From Steromphala cineraria (lineage: Eukaryota; Mollusca; Gastropoda; Trochida; Trochidae), in contig OU744728.1 in NCBI GenBank assembly GCA_916613615.1, forward strand, positions 33,247,950 through 33,311,949: a stretch of DNA of 64,000 nt, read 5' to 3'. Position numbers and translations under genes: made by a program. Below the pieces are notes generated by a model, which did not search any database, was not told the origin of the DNA, and worked only from the letters and a program-made list of their open reading frames with translations. How positions within the stretch are numbered: the stretch's first letter is position 1; every line of letters starts with the position of its first letter. Positions 43,521 to 57,543 of the stretch are shown in pieces.

Positions 43521-46500
43521 AGCATGATGTCTTGATCCACTACAGTTTACTATAGGTACCAGCATGATGTCTTGATCCTCTACAGTTTAGTATAGGTACC
43601 AGCATGATGTCTTGATCTACTACAGTTTAGTAAAGGTACCAGCACGATGTATTGATCAACTACAGTTTGTATAGGTACCAGCATGATGTCTTGATCCTCT
43701 ACAATTTAGTATAGGTACCAGCATGATGTCTTGATCTACTACAGTTTAGTATAGGTACCACCATGATGTCTTGATCCACTACAGTTTAGTAAAAGTACCA
43801 GCATGATGTATTGATCCACTACAGCTTAGTATAGGTACCATCATGACGTCTTGATCCCCTACAGTTTACTATAGGTACCATCATGATGTCTTGATCCACT
43901 ACAGTTTAGTATAGGTACCATCATGATGTATTGATCCCACTACAGTTAAGTATAGGTACCATCACGATGTCTTGATCCACTACAGTTTAGTATAGGTACC
44001 AGCACGATGTCTTGATCCACTACAGTTTACTATAGGTACCAGCATGATGTCTTGATCCACTACAGTTTGTATAGGTACCAGCATGATGTCTTGATCCACT
44101 ACAGTTTAGTATAGGTACCATCATGATGTCTTGATCTACTACAGTTTAGTATAGGTACCAGCACGATGTCTTGATCCACTACAGTTTACTAAAGGTACCA
44201 GCACGATGTCTTGATCCACTACAGTTTGTATAGGTACCAGCATGATGTCTTGATCAACTACAGTTTACTATAGGTTCCAGCATGATGTCTTGATCCTCTA
44301 CAGTTTAGTATAGGTACCAGCATGATGTCTTGATCTACTACAGTTTAGTAAAGGTACCAGCACGATGTCTTGATCCACTACAGTTTGTATAGGTACCAGC
44401 ATGATGTATTGATCCTCTACAGTTTAGTATAGGTACCAGCATGATGTCTTGATCTACTACAGTTTAGTATAGGTACCAGCATGATGTCTTGATCCTCTAC
44501 AGTTTAGTATAGGTACCAGCACGATGTCTTTATCTACTACAGTTTAGTAAAGGTACCAGCACGATGTCTTGATCTACTACAGTTTAGTAAAGGTGCCACC
44601 ATGATGTTTTGATCCTCTACAGTTTACTATAGGTACCACCATGATGTCTTGATCCACTACAGTTTAGTATAGGTACCAGCATGATGTCTTGATCCACTAC
44701 AGTTTAGTAAAGGTACCAGCACGATGTCTTGATCCACTACAGTTTAGTATAGGTACCAGCATGATGTCTTGATCCACTACAGCTTGGTATAGGTACCAGC
44801 ATGATGTCTTGATCCACTACAGTTGACTATAGGTACCAGCATGATGTCTTGATCTACTACAGTTTACTATAGGTACCAGCATGATGTCTTGATCCACTAC
44901 AGTTTAGTATAGGTACCAGCATGATGTCTTGATCCACTACAGCTTACTATAGGTACCATCATGATGTCTTGATCCACTACAGTTAAGTATAGGTACCAGC
45001 ACGATGTCTTGATCCACTACAGTTTAGTAAAAGTACCATCATGAGGTCTTGATCCACTACATTTTAGTATAGGTACCAGCATGATGTATTGATCTACTAC
45101 AGTTTACTATAGGTACCAGCATGATGTCTTGATCCACTACAGTTTAGTATAGGTACCAGCATGATGTCTTTATCTACTACAGTTTAGTATAGGTACCATC
45201 ATGATGTCTTGATCTACTACAGTTTAGTATAGGTACCAGCACGATGTCTTGATCCACTACAGTTTACTATAGGTACCAGCACGATGTCTTGATCCACTAC
45301 AGTTTGTATAGGTACCAGCATGATGTCTTGATCCACTACAGTTTACTATAGGTACCAGCATGATGTCTTGATCCTCTACAGTTTAGTATAGGTACCAGCA
45401 TGATGTCTTGATCTACTACAGTTTAGTAAAGGTACCAGCACGATGTATTGATCCACTACAGTTTGTATAGGTACCAGCATGATATATTGATCCTCTACAG
45501 TTTAGTATAGGTACCAGCATGATGTCTTGATCTACTACAGATTAGTATAGGTACCACCATGATGTCTTGATCCACTACAGTTTAGTAAAAGTACCAGCAT
45601 GATGTATTGATCCACTACAGCTTAGTATAGCTACCATCATGACGTCTTGATCCCCTACAGTTTACTATAGGTACCAGCATGATGTCTTGATCCACTACAG
45701 TTTAGTATAGGTACCATCATGATGTATTGATCCCACTACAGTTTAGTATAGGTACCATCACGATGTCTTGATCCACTACAGTTTAGTAAAGGTACCAGCA
45801 CGATGTCTTGATCCACTACAGTTTACTATAGGTACCAGCATGATGTCTTGATCATCTACAGTTTGTATAGGTACCAGCATGATGTCTTGATCCACTACAG
45901 TTTAGAATAGGTACCATCATGATGTCTTGATCTACTACAGTTTAGTATAGGTACCAGCACGATGTCTTGATCCACTACAGTTTACTAAAGGTACCAGCAC
46001 GATGTCTTGATCCACTACAGTTTGTATAGGTACCAGCATGATGTCTTGATCCACTACAGTTTACTATAGGTACCAGCATGATGTCTTGATCCTCTACAGT
46101 TTAGTATAGGTACCAGCATGATGTCTTGATCTACTACAGTTTAGTAAAGGTACCAGCACGATGTCTTGATCCACTACAGTTTGTATAGGTACCAGCATGA
46201 TGTCTTGATCCTCTACAGTTTAGTATAGGTACCAGCATGATGTCTTGATCTACTACAGTTTAGTATAGGTACCAGCATGATGTCTTGATCCTCTACAGTT
46301 TAGTATAGGTACCAGCACGATGTCTTTATCTACTACAGTTTAGTAAAGGTACCAGCACGATGTCTTGATCTACTACAGTTTACTATAGGTACCATCATGA
46401 TGTCTTGATCTACTACAGTTTACTCTAGGTACCAGCATGATGTCTTGATCCACTACAGTTTAGTATAGGTACCAGCATGATGTTTTGATCCTCTACAGTT

Positions 46501-49500
46501 TAGTTTAGGTACCAGCACGATGTCTTTATCTGCTACAGTTTACTATAGGTACCGGCATGATGTCTTGATCCACTACAGTTTAGTATAGGTACCAGCATGA
46601 TGTTTTGATCCTCTACAGTTTAGTATAGGTACCATCATGATGTCTTGATCCACTACAGTTTAGTATAGGTACCATCATGATGTCTTGATCCACTACAGTT
46701 TAGTATAGGTACCAGCACGATGTCTTGATCTACTACAGTTTAGTAAAGGTACCAGCACGATGTCTTGATCTACTACAGTTTACTATAGGTACCACCATGA
46801 TGTCTTGATCTACTACAGTTTAGTATAGGTACCATCATGATGTCTTGATCCACTACAGTTTGTATAGGTACCAGCATGATGTCTTGATCCACTACAGTTT
46901 AGTATAGGTACCAGCACGATGTCTTGATCCACTACAGTTAAGTATAGGTACCAGCACGATGTCTTGATCCACTACAGTTTAGTATAGGTACCAGCACGAT
47001 GTCTTTATCTACTACAGTTTAGTATAGGTACCATCATGATGTCTTGATCCACTACAGTTTAGTATAGGTACCAGCATGATGTCTTGATCTACTACAGTTT
47101 AGTAAAGGTACCAGCACGATGTCTTGATCCACTACAGTTTGTATAGGTACCAGCATGATGTCTTGATCCTCTACAGTTTAGTATAGGTACCAGCATGATG
47201 TCTTGATCTACTACAATTTAGTATAGGTACCATCATGACGTCTTGATCCTCTATAGTTTAGTATAGGTACCATCATGACGTCTTGATCCACTACAGTTTG
47301 TATAGGTACCAGCATGATGTCTTGATCCACTACAGTTTAGTATAGGTACCATCATGATGTCTTGATCTACTACAGTTTAGTATAGGTACCAGCATGATGT
47401 CTTGATCCTCTACAGTTTAGTATAGGTACCAGCACGATGTCTTTATCTACTACAGTTTAGTAAAGGTACCAGCACGATGTCTTGATCTACTACAGTTTAC
47501 TATAGGTACCATCATGATGTCTTGATCCACTACAGTTTAGTATAGGTACCAGCATGACATCTTGATCCACTACAGTTTGTATAGGTACCATCGTGATGTC
47601 TTGATCTACTACAGTTTAGTATAGGTACCATCATGACGTCTTGATCCTCTATTGTTTAGTATAGGTACCATCATGACGTCTTGATCCACTACAGTTTAGT
47701 ATAGGTACCATCATGATGTCTTGATCCTCTACAGTTGAGTATAAGTACCATCATGATGTCTTGATCCACTACAGTTTAGTTTAGGTACCAGCATGATGTA
47801 TTGATCTACTGCAGTTTACTATAGGTACCAGCATGATGTCTTGATCCACTAAAGTTTAGTATAGGTACCAGCATGATGTCTTGATCTACTACAGTTTAGT
47901 AAAGGTACCATCATGACGTCTTGATCCTCTATTGTTTAGTATAGGTACCATCATGACGTCTTGATCCACTACAGTTTAGTATAGGTACCATCATGATGTC
48001 TTGATCCTCTACAGTTGAGTATAAGTACCATCATGATGTCTTGATCCACTACAGTTTAGTTTAGGTACCAGCATGATGTCTTGATCCACTACAGTTTAGT
48101 AAAGGTTCCAGCATGATGTCTTGATCCTCTACAGTTTAGTATAGGTACCAGCATGATGTCTTGATCTACTACAGTTTAGTAAAGGTACCAGCACGATGTC
48201 TTGATCCACTACAGTTTGTATAGGTACCAGCATGATGTCTTGATCCTCTACAGTTTAGTATAGGTACCAGCATGATGTCTTGATCTACTACAGTTTAGTA
48301 TAGGTACCAGCATGATGTCTTGATCCTCTACAGTTTAGTATAGGTACCAGCACGATGTCTTTATCTACTACAGTTTAGAAAAGGTACCAGCACGATGTCT
48401 TGATCTACTACAGTTTACTATAGGTACCATCATGATGTCTTGATCCACTACAGTTTAGTATAGGTGCCACCATGATGTTTTGATCCTCTACAGTTTACTA
48501 TAGGTACCACCATGATGTCTTGATCCACGTCAGTTTAGTATAGGTACCAGCATGATGTCTTGATCTACTACAGTTTAGTATAGGTACCACCATGATGTTT
48601 TGATCCTCTACAGTTTAGTATAGGTACCATCATGATGTCTTGATCTACTACAGTTTACTATAGGTACCACCATGATGTCTTGATCCACTACAGTTTAGTA
48701 TAGGTACCAGCATGATGTTTTGATCCTCTACAGTTTAGTATAGGTACCAGCACGATGTCTTTATCTACTACAGTTTAGTAAAGGTACCAGCACGATGTCT
48801 TGATCTGCTACAGTTTACTATAGGTACCGCCATGATGTCTTCATCCACTACAGTTTAGTATAGGTACCAGCATGATGTTTTGATCCTCTACAGTTTAGTA
48901 TAGGTACCATCATGATGTCTTGATCCACTACAGTTTAGTATAGGTACCATCATGATGTCTTGATCCACTACAGTTTAGTTTAGGTACCAGCACGATGTCT
49001 TGATCTACTACAGTTTAGTAAAGGTACCAGCACGATGTCTTGATCTACTACAGTTTACTATAGGTACCACCATGATGTCTTGATCCACTACAGTTTAGTA
49101 TAGGTACCATCATGATGTCTTGATCCACTACAGTTTGTATAGGTACCAGCATGATGTCTTGATCCACTACAGTTTTGTATAGTTACCAGCATGATGTCTT
49201 GATCCACTACAGTTAAGTATAGGTACCAGCACGATGTCTTGATCCACTACAGTTTAGTATAGGTACCAGCACGATGTCTTTATCTGCTACAGTTTAGTAT
49301 AGGTACCATCATGATGTCTTGATCCACTACAGTTTAGTATAGGTACCAGCATGATGTCTTGATCTACTACAGTTTAGTAAAGGTACCAGCACGATGTCTT
49401 GATCCACTACAGTTTGTATAGGTACCAGCATGATGTCTTGATCCTCTACAGTTAAGTATAGGTACCAGCATGATGTCTTGATCTACTACAGTTTAGTATA

Positions 49501-50390
49501 GGTACCATCATGACGTCTTGATCCTCTATAGTTTAGTATAGGTACCATCATGACGTCTTGATCCACTACAGTTTGTATAGGTACCAGCATGATGTCTTGA
49601 TCCACTACAGTTTAGTATAGGTACCATCATGATGTCTTGATCTACTACAGTTTAGTATAGGTACCAGCATGATGTCTTGATCCTCTACAGTTTAGTATAG
49701 GTACCAGCACGATGTCTTCATCCACTACGGTTTAGTATAAGTACCAGCATGATGTATTGATCCACTACAGTTTAGTATAGGTACCAGCATGATGTCTTGA
49801 TCCACTGCAGTTTACTATAGGTACCAGCATGATGTCTTGATCCACTACAGTTTAGTATAGGTACCAGCATGACATCTTGATCCACTACAGTTTGTATATG
49901 TACCATCGTGATGTCTTGATCTACTACAGTTTACTATAGGTACCATCATGATGTCTTGATCCACTACAGTTTAGTATAGGTACCAGCATGACATCTTGAT
50001 CCACTACAGTTTGTATAGGTACCATCGTGATGTCTTGATCTACTACAGTTTAGTATAGGTACCATCATGACGTCTTGATCCTCTATTGTTTAGTATAGGT
50101 ACCATTATGACGTCTTGATCCACTACAGTTTGTATAGGTACCAGCATGATGTCTTGATCCACTACAGTTTAGTATAGGTACCATCATGATGTCTTGATCC
50201 TCTACAGTTTAGTATAAGTACCATCATGATGTCTTGATCCACTACAGTTTAGTTTAGGTACCAGCATGATGTATTGATCTACTGCAGTTTACTATAGGTA
50301 CCAGCATGATGTCTTGATCCACTAAAGTTTAGTAAAGGTTCCAGCATGATGTCTTGATCCTCTACAGTTTAGTATAGGTACCAGCATGAT

Positions 50391-51748
50391 GTCCTGATCT
50401 ACTACAGTTTAGTAAAGGTACCAGCACGATGTCTTGATCCACTACAGTTTGTATAGGTACCAGCATGATGTCTTGATCCTCTACAGTTTAGTATAGGTAC
50501 CAGCATGATGTCTTGATCCTCTACAGTTTAGTATAGGTACCAGCACGATGTCTTTATCTACTACAGTTTAGAAAAGGTACCAGCACGATGTCTTGATCTA
50601 CTACAGTTTACTATAGGTACCATCATGATGTCTTGATCCACTACAGTTTAGTATAGGTGCCACCATGATGTTTTGATCCTCTACAGTTTACTATAGGTAC
50701 CACCATGATGTCTTTATCCACGTCAGTTTAGTATAGGTACCAGCATGATGTCTTGATCTACTACAGTTTAGTATAGGTACCACCATGATGTTTTGATCCT
50801 CTACAGTATAGTATAGGTACCATCATAATGTCTTGATCTACTACAGTTTACTATAGGTACCACCATGATGTCTTGATCCACTACAGTTTAATGTAGGTAC
50901 CAGCATGATGTTTTGATCCTCTACAGTTTAGTATAGGTACCAGCACGATGTCTTTATCTACTACAGTTTAGTAAAGGTACCAGCACGATGTCTTGATCTG
51001 CTACAGTTTACTATAAGTACCGCCATGATGTCTTGATCCTCTACAGTTTAGTATAGGTACCAGCATGATGTCCTGATCTACTACAGTTTAGTAAAGGTAC
51101 CAGCACGATGTCTTGATCCACTACAGTTTGTATAGGTACCAGCATGATGTCTTGATCCTCTACAGTTTAGTATAGGTACCAGCATGATGTCTTGATCCTC
51201 TACAGTTTAGTATAGGTACCAGCACGATGTCTTTATCTACTACAGTTTAGAAAAGGTACCAGCACGATGTCTTGATCTACTACAGTTTACTATAGGTACC
51301 ATCATGATGTCTTGATCCACTACAGTTTAGTATAGGTGCCACCATGATGTTTTGATCCTCTACAGTTTACTATAGGTACCACCATGATGTCTTTATCCAC
51401 GTCAGTTTAGTATAGGTACCAGCATGATGTCTTGATCTACTACAGTTTAGTATAGGTACCACCATGATGTTTTGATCCTCTACAGTATAGTATAGGTACC
51501 ATCATAATGTCTTGATCTACTACAGTTTACTATAGGTACCACCATGATGTCTTGATCCACTACAGTTTAATGTAGGTACCAGCATGATGTTTTGATCCTC
51601 TACAGTTTAGTATAGGTACCAGCACGATGTCTTTATCTACTACAGTTTAGTAAAGGTACCAGCACGATGTCTTGATCTGCTACAGTTTACTATAAGTACC
51701 GCCATGATGTCTTGATCCACTACAGTTTAGTATAGGTACCAGCATGAT
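50391..51748. repeat. Two tandem 679-bp higher-order units in satellite B
   Basis: GTCCTGATCTACTACAG is at 50,391 and 51,070, and the rare CATCATAATGTC at 50,822 and 51,501, both at an offset of 679 bp. Shared unusual monomers (TTATCCACGTCAG, TTTAATGTAGG, CTATAAGTACCGCC) make a recent tandem duplication the simplest reading. A related order also occurs near 48,105-48,840. Confidence 0.88.
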
Positions 51749-54700
51749 GTTTTGATCCTCTACAGTTTAGTATAGGTACCATCATGATGTCTTGATCCAC
51801 TACAGTTTAGTATAGGTACCATCATGATGTCTTGATCCACTACAGTTTAGTATAGGTACCAGCATGATGTCTTGATCCACTACAGTTTAGTATAGGTACC
51901 ATCATGATGTCTTGATCTACTACAGTTTACTATAGGTACCAGCACGATGTCTTGATCTACTACAGTTTAGTAAAGGTACCAGCACGATGTCTTGATCTAC
52001 TACAGTTTACTATAGGTACCACCATGATGTCTTGATCCACTACAGTTTAGTATAGGTACCATCATGATGTCTTGATCCACTACAGTTTGTATAGGTACCA
52101 GCATGATGTCTTGATCCACTACAGTTTAGTATAGTTACCAGCATGATGTCTTGATCCACTACAGTTAAGTATAGGTACCAGCTGGATGTCTTGATCCACT
52201 ACAGTTTAGTATAGGTACCAGCACGATGTCTTTATCTACTACAGTTTAGTATAGGTACCATCATGATGTCTTGATCCACTACAGTTTAGTATAGGTACCA
52301 GCATGATGTCTTGATCTACTACAGTTTAGTAAAGGTACCAGCACGATGTCTTGATCCACTACAGTTTGTATAGGTACCAGCATGATGTCTTGATCCTCTA
52401 CAGTTAAGTATAGGTACCAGCATGATGTCTTGATCTACTACAGTTTAGTATAGGTACCATCATGACGTCTTGATCCTCTATAGTTTAGTATAGGTACCAT
52501 CATGACGTCTTGATCCACTACAGTTTGTATAGGTACCAGCATGATGTCTTGATCCACTACAGTTTAGTATAGGTACCATCATGATGTCTTGATCTACTAC
52601 AGTTTAGTATAGGTACCAGCATGATGTCTTGATCCTCTACAGTTTAGTATAGGTACCAGCACGATGTCTTCATCCACTACGGTTTAGTATAAGTACCAGC
52701 ATGATGTATTGATCCACTACAGTTTAGTATAGGTACCAGCATGATGTCTTGATCCACTGCAGTTTACTATAGGTACCAGCATGATGTCTTGATCCACTAC
52801 AGTTTAGTATAGGTACCAGCATGATGTCTTGATCCACTACAGTTTAGTATAGGTACCAGCATGATGTCTTGATCCACTACAGTTTAGTATAAGTACCAGC
52901 ATGATGTCTTGATCCACTACAGTTTAGTATAGGTACCAGCATGATGTATTGATCTACTTCAGTTTACTATAGGTACCAGCATGATGTATTGATCCACTAC
53001 AGTTTACTATAGGTACCAGCATGATGTCTTGATCCACTACAGTTTAGTAAAGGTACCAGCATGATGTCTTGATCCACTTCAGTTTACTATAGGTACCAGC
53101 GTGATGTCTTGATCCACTACAGTTTAGTATAGGTACCAGCATGACATCTTGATCCACTAAAGTTTAGAATAGGTACCAGCATGATGTCTTGATCCTCTAC
53201 AGTTTAGTATAATTACCATTATGACGTATTGATCCACTACAGTTTAGTATAGGTACCATCATGATGTCTTGATCGTCTACAGTTTAGTATAAGTACCATC
53301 ATGATGTCTTGATCCACTACAGTTTGTATAGGTACCAGCATGATATTTTGATCCACTACAGTTTAGTATAGGTACCATCATGATGTCTTGATCCTCTACA
53401 GTTTAGTATAAGTACCATCATGATGTCTTGATCCACTACAGTTTAGTATAGGTACCATCATGATGTCTTGATCCACTACAGTTTACTATAGGTACCATCA
53501 TGATGTTTTGATCCACTACAGTTTGTATAGGTACCAGCATGATATCTTGATCCACTACAGTTTAGTATAGGTACCATCATGATGTCTTGATCCTCTACAG
53601 TTTAGTATAAGTACCATCATGATGTCTTGATCCACTACAGTTTAGTATAGGTACCAGCATGATGTCTTGATCTACTGCAGTTTAGTATAGGTACCAGCAT
53701 GATGTCTAGATCCACTACAGTTTAGTAAAGGTACCAGCACGATGTCTTGATCCACTGCAGTTTACTATAGGTACCAGCATGATGTCTTGATCCACTACAT
53801 TTTAGTATAGGTACCAGCATGATGTCGTGATCCACTACAGTTTAGTATAGGTACCAGCATGATGTCTTTATCCTCTTTAGTTTAGTATAAGTACCAGCAT
53901 GACATCTTGATCCACTACAGTTTAGTATAGGTACCAGCACGATGTCTTGATCCACTACAGTTTAGTATAAGTACCAGCATGACATCTTGATCCACTACAG
54001 TTTAGTATAAGTACCAGCATGATGTCTTGATCCACTACAGTTTGTATAGGTACCAGCATGATGTCTTGATCCACTACAGTTTAGTATAGGTACCATCATG
54101 ATGTCTTGATCCACTACAGTTTAGTATAAGTACCAGCATGATGTCTTGATCCACTACAGTTTAGTAAAGGTACCAGCATGATGTCTTGATCCACTACAGT
54201 TTAGTATAGGTACCAGCATGATGTCTTGATCCACTACAGTTTACTATAGGTACCATCATGTCTTGATCCACTACAGTTTAGTAAAGGTACCAGCATGATG
54301 TCTTGATCCACTCCAGCTTACTATAGGTACCATCATGATGTCTTGATCCACTACAGTTTAGTATAGTTACCAGCACGATGTCTTGATCCACTACAGTTTA
54401 CTATAGGTACCAGCATAATATTGATCCACTACAGCTTACTATAGGTACCATCATGATGTCTTGATCCACTACAGTTTAGTATAGGTACCAGCACGATGTC
54501 TTGATCCACTACAGTTTACTATAGGTACCAGCATGATGTATTGATCCACTACAGCTTAGTATAGGTACCATCATGATGTCTTGATCCACTACAGTTTAGT
54601 ATAGGTACCATCATGATGTCTTGATCTACTACAGTTTACTATAGGTACCAGCACGATGTCTTGATCCACTACAGTTAAGTATAAGTACCATCATGATGTC

Positions 54701-57319
54701 TTGATCCACTACAGTTGGTATAGGTACCAGCATGATATCTTGATCCACTACAGTTTAGTACAGGTACCATCATGATGTCTTGATCCTCTACAGTTTAGTA
54801 TAAGTACCATCATGATGTCTTGATCCACTACAGTTTAGTATAGGTACCAGCATGATGTCTTGATCTACTGCAGTTTACTATAGGTACCATCATGATGTCT
54901 TGATCCACTACAGTTTAGTATAGGTACCAGCATGATGTCTTGATCTACTGCAGTTTACTATAGGTACCATCATGATGTATTGATCCACTACAGTTTAGTA
55001 TAAGTACCATCATGTCTTGATCCCCTACAGTTTAGTATAGGTACCAGCATGATGTCTTGATCCACTACAGTTTAGTAAAGGTACCAGCACGATGTCTTGA
55101 TCCACTGCAGTTTAGTATAGGTACCAGCATGATGTCTTGATCCACTACAGTTTAGTATAGGTACCAGCATGATGTCCTGATCCACTACAGTTTAGTGTAG
55201 GTACCAGCATGATGTCTTGATCCACTACAGCTTACTATAGGTACCATCATGATGTCTTGATCCACTACAGTTTACTATAGGTACCAGCATGATGTCTTGA
55301 TCCACTACAGTTTAGTATAAGTACCAGCATGATGTCTTGATCCACTACAGTTTGTATAGGTACCAGCATGATGTCTTGATCCACTACAGTTTAGTATAGG
55401 TACCATCATGATGTCTTGATCCACTACAGTTTAGTATAAGTACCAGCATGATGTCTTGATCCACTACAGTTTAGTAAAGGTACCAGCATGATGTCTTGAT
55501 CCACTACAGCTTAGTATAGGTACCATCATGATGTCTTGATCCACTACAGTTTACTATAGGTACCAGCATGATGTCTTGATCCACTACAGTTTAGTATAAG
55601 TACCAGCATGATGTCTTGATCCACTACAGTTTAGTAAAGGTACCAGCATGATGTCTTGATCCACTACAGCTTACTATAGGTACCATCATGATGTCTTGAT
55701 CCACTACTGTTTAGTATAGGTACCATCATGATGTCTTGATCCTCTACAGTTTACTATAGGTACCAGCATGATGTATTGATCCACTACAGCTTAGTATAGG
55801 TACCATCATGATGTCTTGATCCACTACAGTTAAGTATAGGTACCATCATGATGTCTTGATCCTCTACAGTTTACTATAGGTACCAGCACGATGTCTTGAT
55901 CCACTACAGTTTAGTATAGGTACCATCATGATGTCTTGATCCTCTACAGTTTAGTATAAGTACCATCATGATGTCTTGATCCACAACAGTTTGTATAGGT
56001 ACCAGCATGATATCTTGATCCACTACAGTTTAGTATAGGTACCATCATGATGTCTTGATCCTCTACAGTTTAGTATAAGTACCATCATGATGTCTTGATC
56101 CACTACAGTTTAGTATAGGTACGAGCATGATGTCTTGATCTACTGCAGTTTACTATAGGTACCATCATGATGTCTTGATCCACTACAGTTTAGTATAGGT
56201 ACCAGCATGATGTCTTTATCTACTGCAGTTTAGTATAAGTACCATCATGTCTTGATCCCCTACAGTTTAGTATAGGTACCAGCATGATGTCTTGATCCAC
56301 TACAGTTTAGTAAAGGTACCAGCACGATGTCTTGATCCACTGCAGTTTACTATAGGTACCAGCATGATGTCTTGATCCACTACAGTTTAGTATAAGTACC
56401 AGCATGATGTCGTGATCCACTACAGTTTAGTATAGGTACCAGCATGATGTCTTTATCCTCTTTAGTTTAGTATAAGTACCAGCATGACATCTTGATCCAC
56501 TACAGTTTAGTATAGGTACCAGCATGATGTCTTGATCCACTACAGTTTAGTAAAGGTACCAGCACGATGTCTTGATCCACTACAGTTTAGTAAAGGTACC
56601 AGCACGATGTCTTGATCCACTACAGCTTAGTATAGGTACCAGCATGATGTCTTGATCCACTACAGTTTACTATAGGTACCATCATGATGTCTTGATCTAC
56701 TACAGTTTACTATAGGTACCATCATGATGTCTTGATACACTTCAGTTTACTATAGGTACCAGCACGATGTCTTGATCCACTACAGTTTAGTAAAGGTACC
56801 AGCACGATGTCTTGATCCACTACTGTTTAGTATAGGTACCAGCATGATGTCTTGATCCACTACAGTTTAGTATAAGTACCAGCATGATGTCTTTATCCTC
56901 TATAGTTTAGTATAAGTACCAGCATGACATCTTGATCCACTACAGTTTAGTATAGGTACCAGCATGATGTCTTGATCCACTACAGTTTAGTATAGGTACC
57001 AGCATGATGTCCTTATTCACTACAGTTTAGTATAGGTACCAGCATGATGTCTTGATCCACTACAGTTTAGTATAGGTACCAGCATGATGTCTTGATCCAC
57101 TACAGTTTAGTATAGGTACCATCATGATGTCTTGATCCTCTACAGTTTAGTATAGGTACCAGCATGATGTCTTTATCCTCTTTAGTTTAGTATAAGTACC
57201 ATTATGACGTATTGATCCACTACAGTTTAGTATAAGTACCATCATGATGTCTTGATCTACTACAATTTACTATAGGTTCCAGTTTAGTATAGGTACCATC
57301 ATGACGTCATGATCCACTA

Positions 57320-57543
57320 GTTTCTCGAAGGATGACATACACCAAGTTATATCTCAAAACCTTTTCGTGATGTCGTGTTTACAAGGAGTTCTTACATGGA
57401 TTACATAACTCGTGACCTTGACATTGGACCTTGAAAGTAAACATTTCAAAATGGTTCCCCGAGATATAGGTAAATAGTTATGTATATGAGTTTTGGGAAG
57501 CTTAGTGGAAAAAAGTTAAAACCATTAGAACAACTTCAGCGGC
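57320..57543. other. Spacer between satellite B and minisatellite C
   Basis: About 220 bp of apparently unique sequence without a long open frame or a recognised element. A short CTTGACATTGGACCTTG stretch resembles the TGACCTTGAC-type words common in invertebrate intergenic DNA, but this is weak. Confidence 0.4.

Larger units (their letters stand above)
34772..57319. repeat. Satellite B: 40-bp tandem array, about 560 copies
   Basis: The monomer repeats every 40 bp, with blocks GTCTTGATCCACTACAG, TTTAGTATAGGTACC and ATCATGAT. Nearly every copy contains the palindrome GGTACC. Recurring variants are CCATC/CCAGC, ATGATG/ATGACG/CACGATG, CCACTAC/CCTCTAC/CTACTAC/CTACTGC, TTAGTATAGG/TTACTATAGG/TTAGTAAAGG, and a 38-bp form with TTTGTATAGG. 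Because 40 is not a multiple of three, this array gives no long open frames, unlike satellite A. The left end abuts the LINE RT remnant; the right end degenerates over 57,260-57,319. Copy number is length divided by 40. Confidence 0.98.

Noticed and set aside
1..57319. CRISPR-like array of direct repeats
   Set aside because: The repeats are head-to-tail with no unique spacers, and the surroundings are eukaryotic.
1..57319. CENP-B box within the satellites
   Set aside because: I looked for the TTCG...A..CGGG pattern in both monomers and did not find it. Any centromere role rests on other evidence.
34772..57319. Common origin of satellites A and B through a shared ACCATCAT word (reverse strand of A)
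   Set aside because: Only about eight bases match and the surrounding sequence does not align; chance is sufficient.
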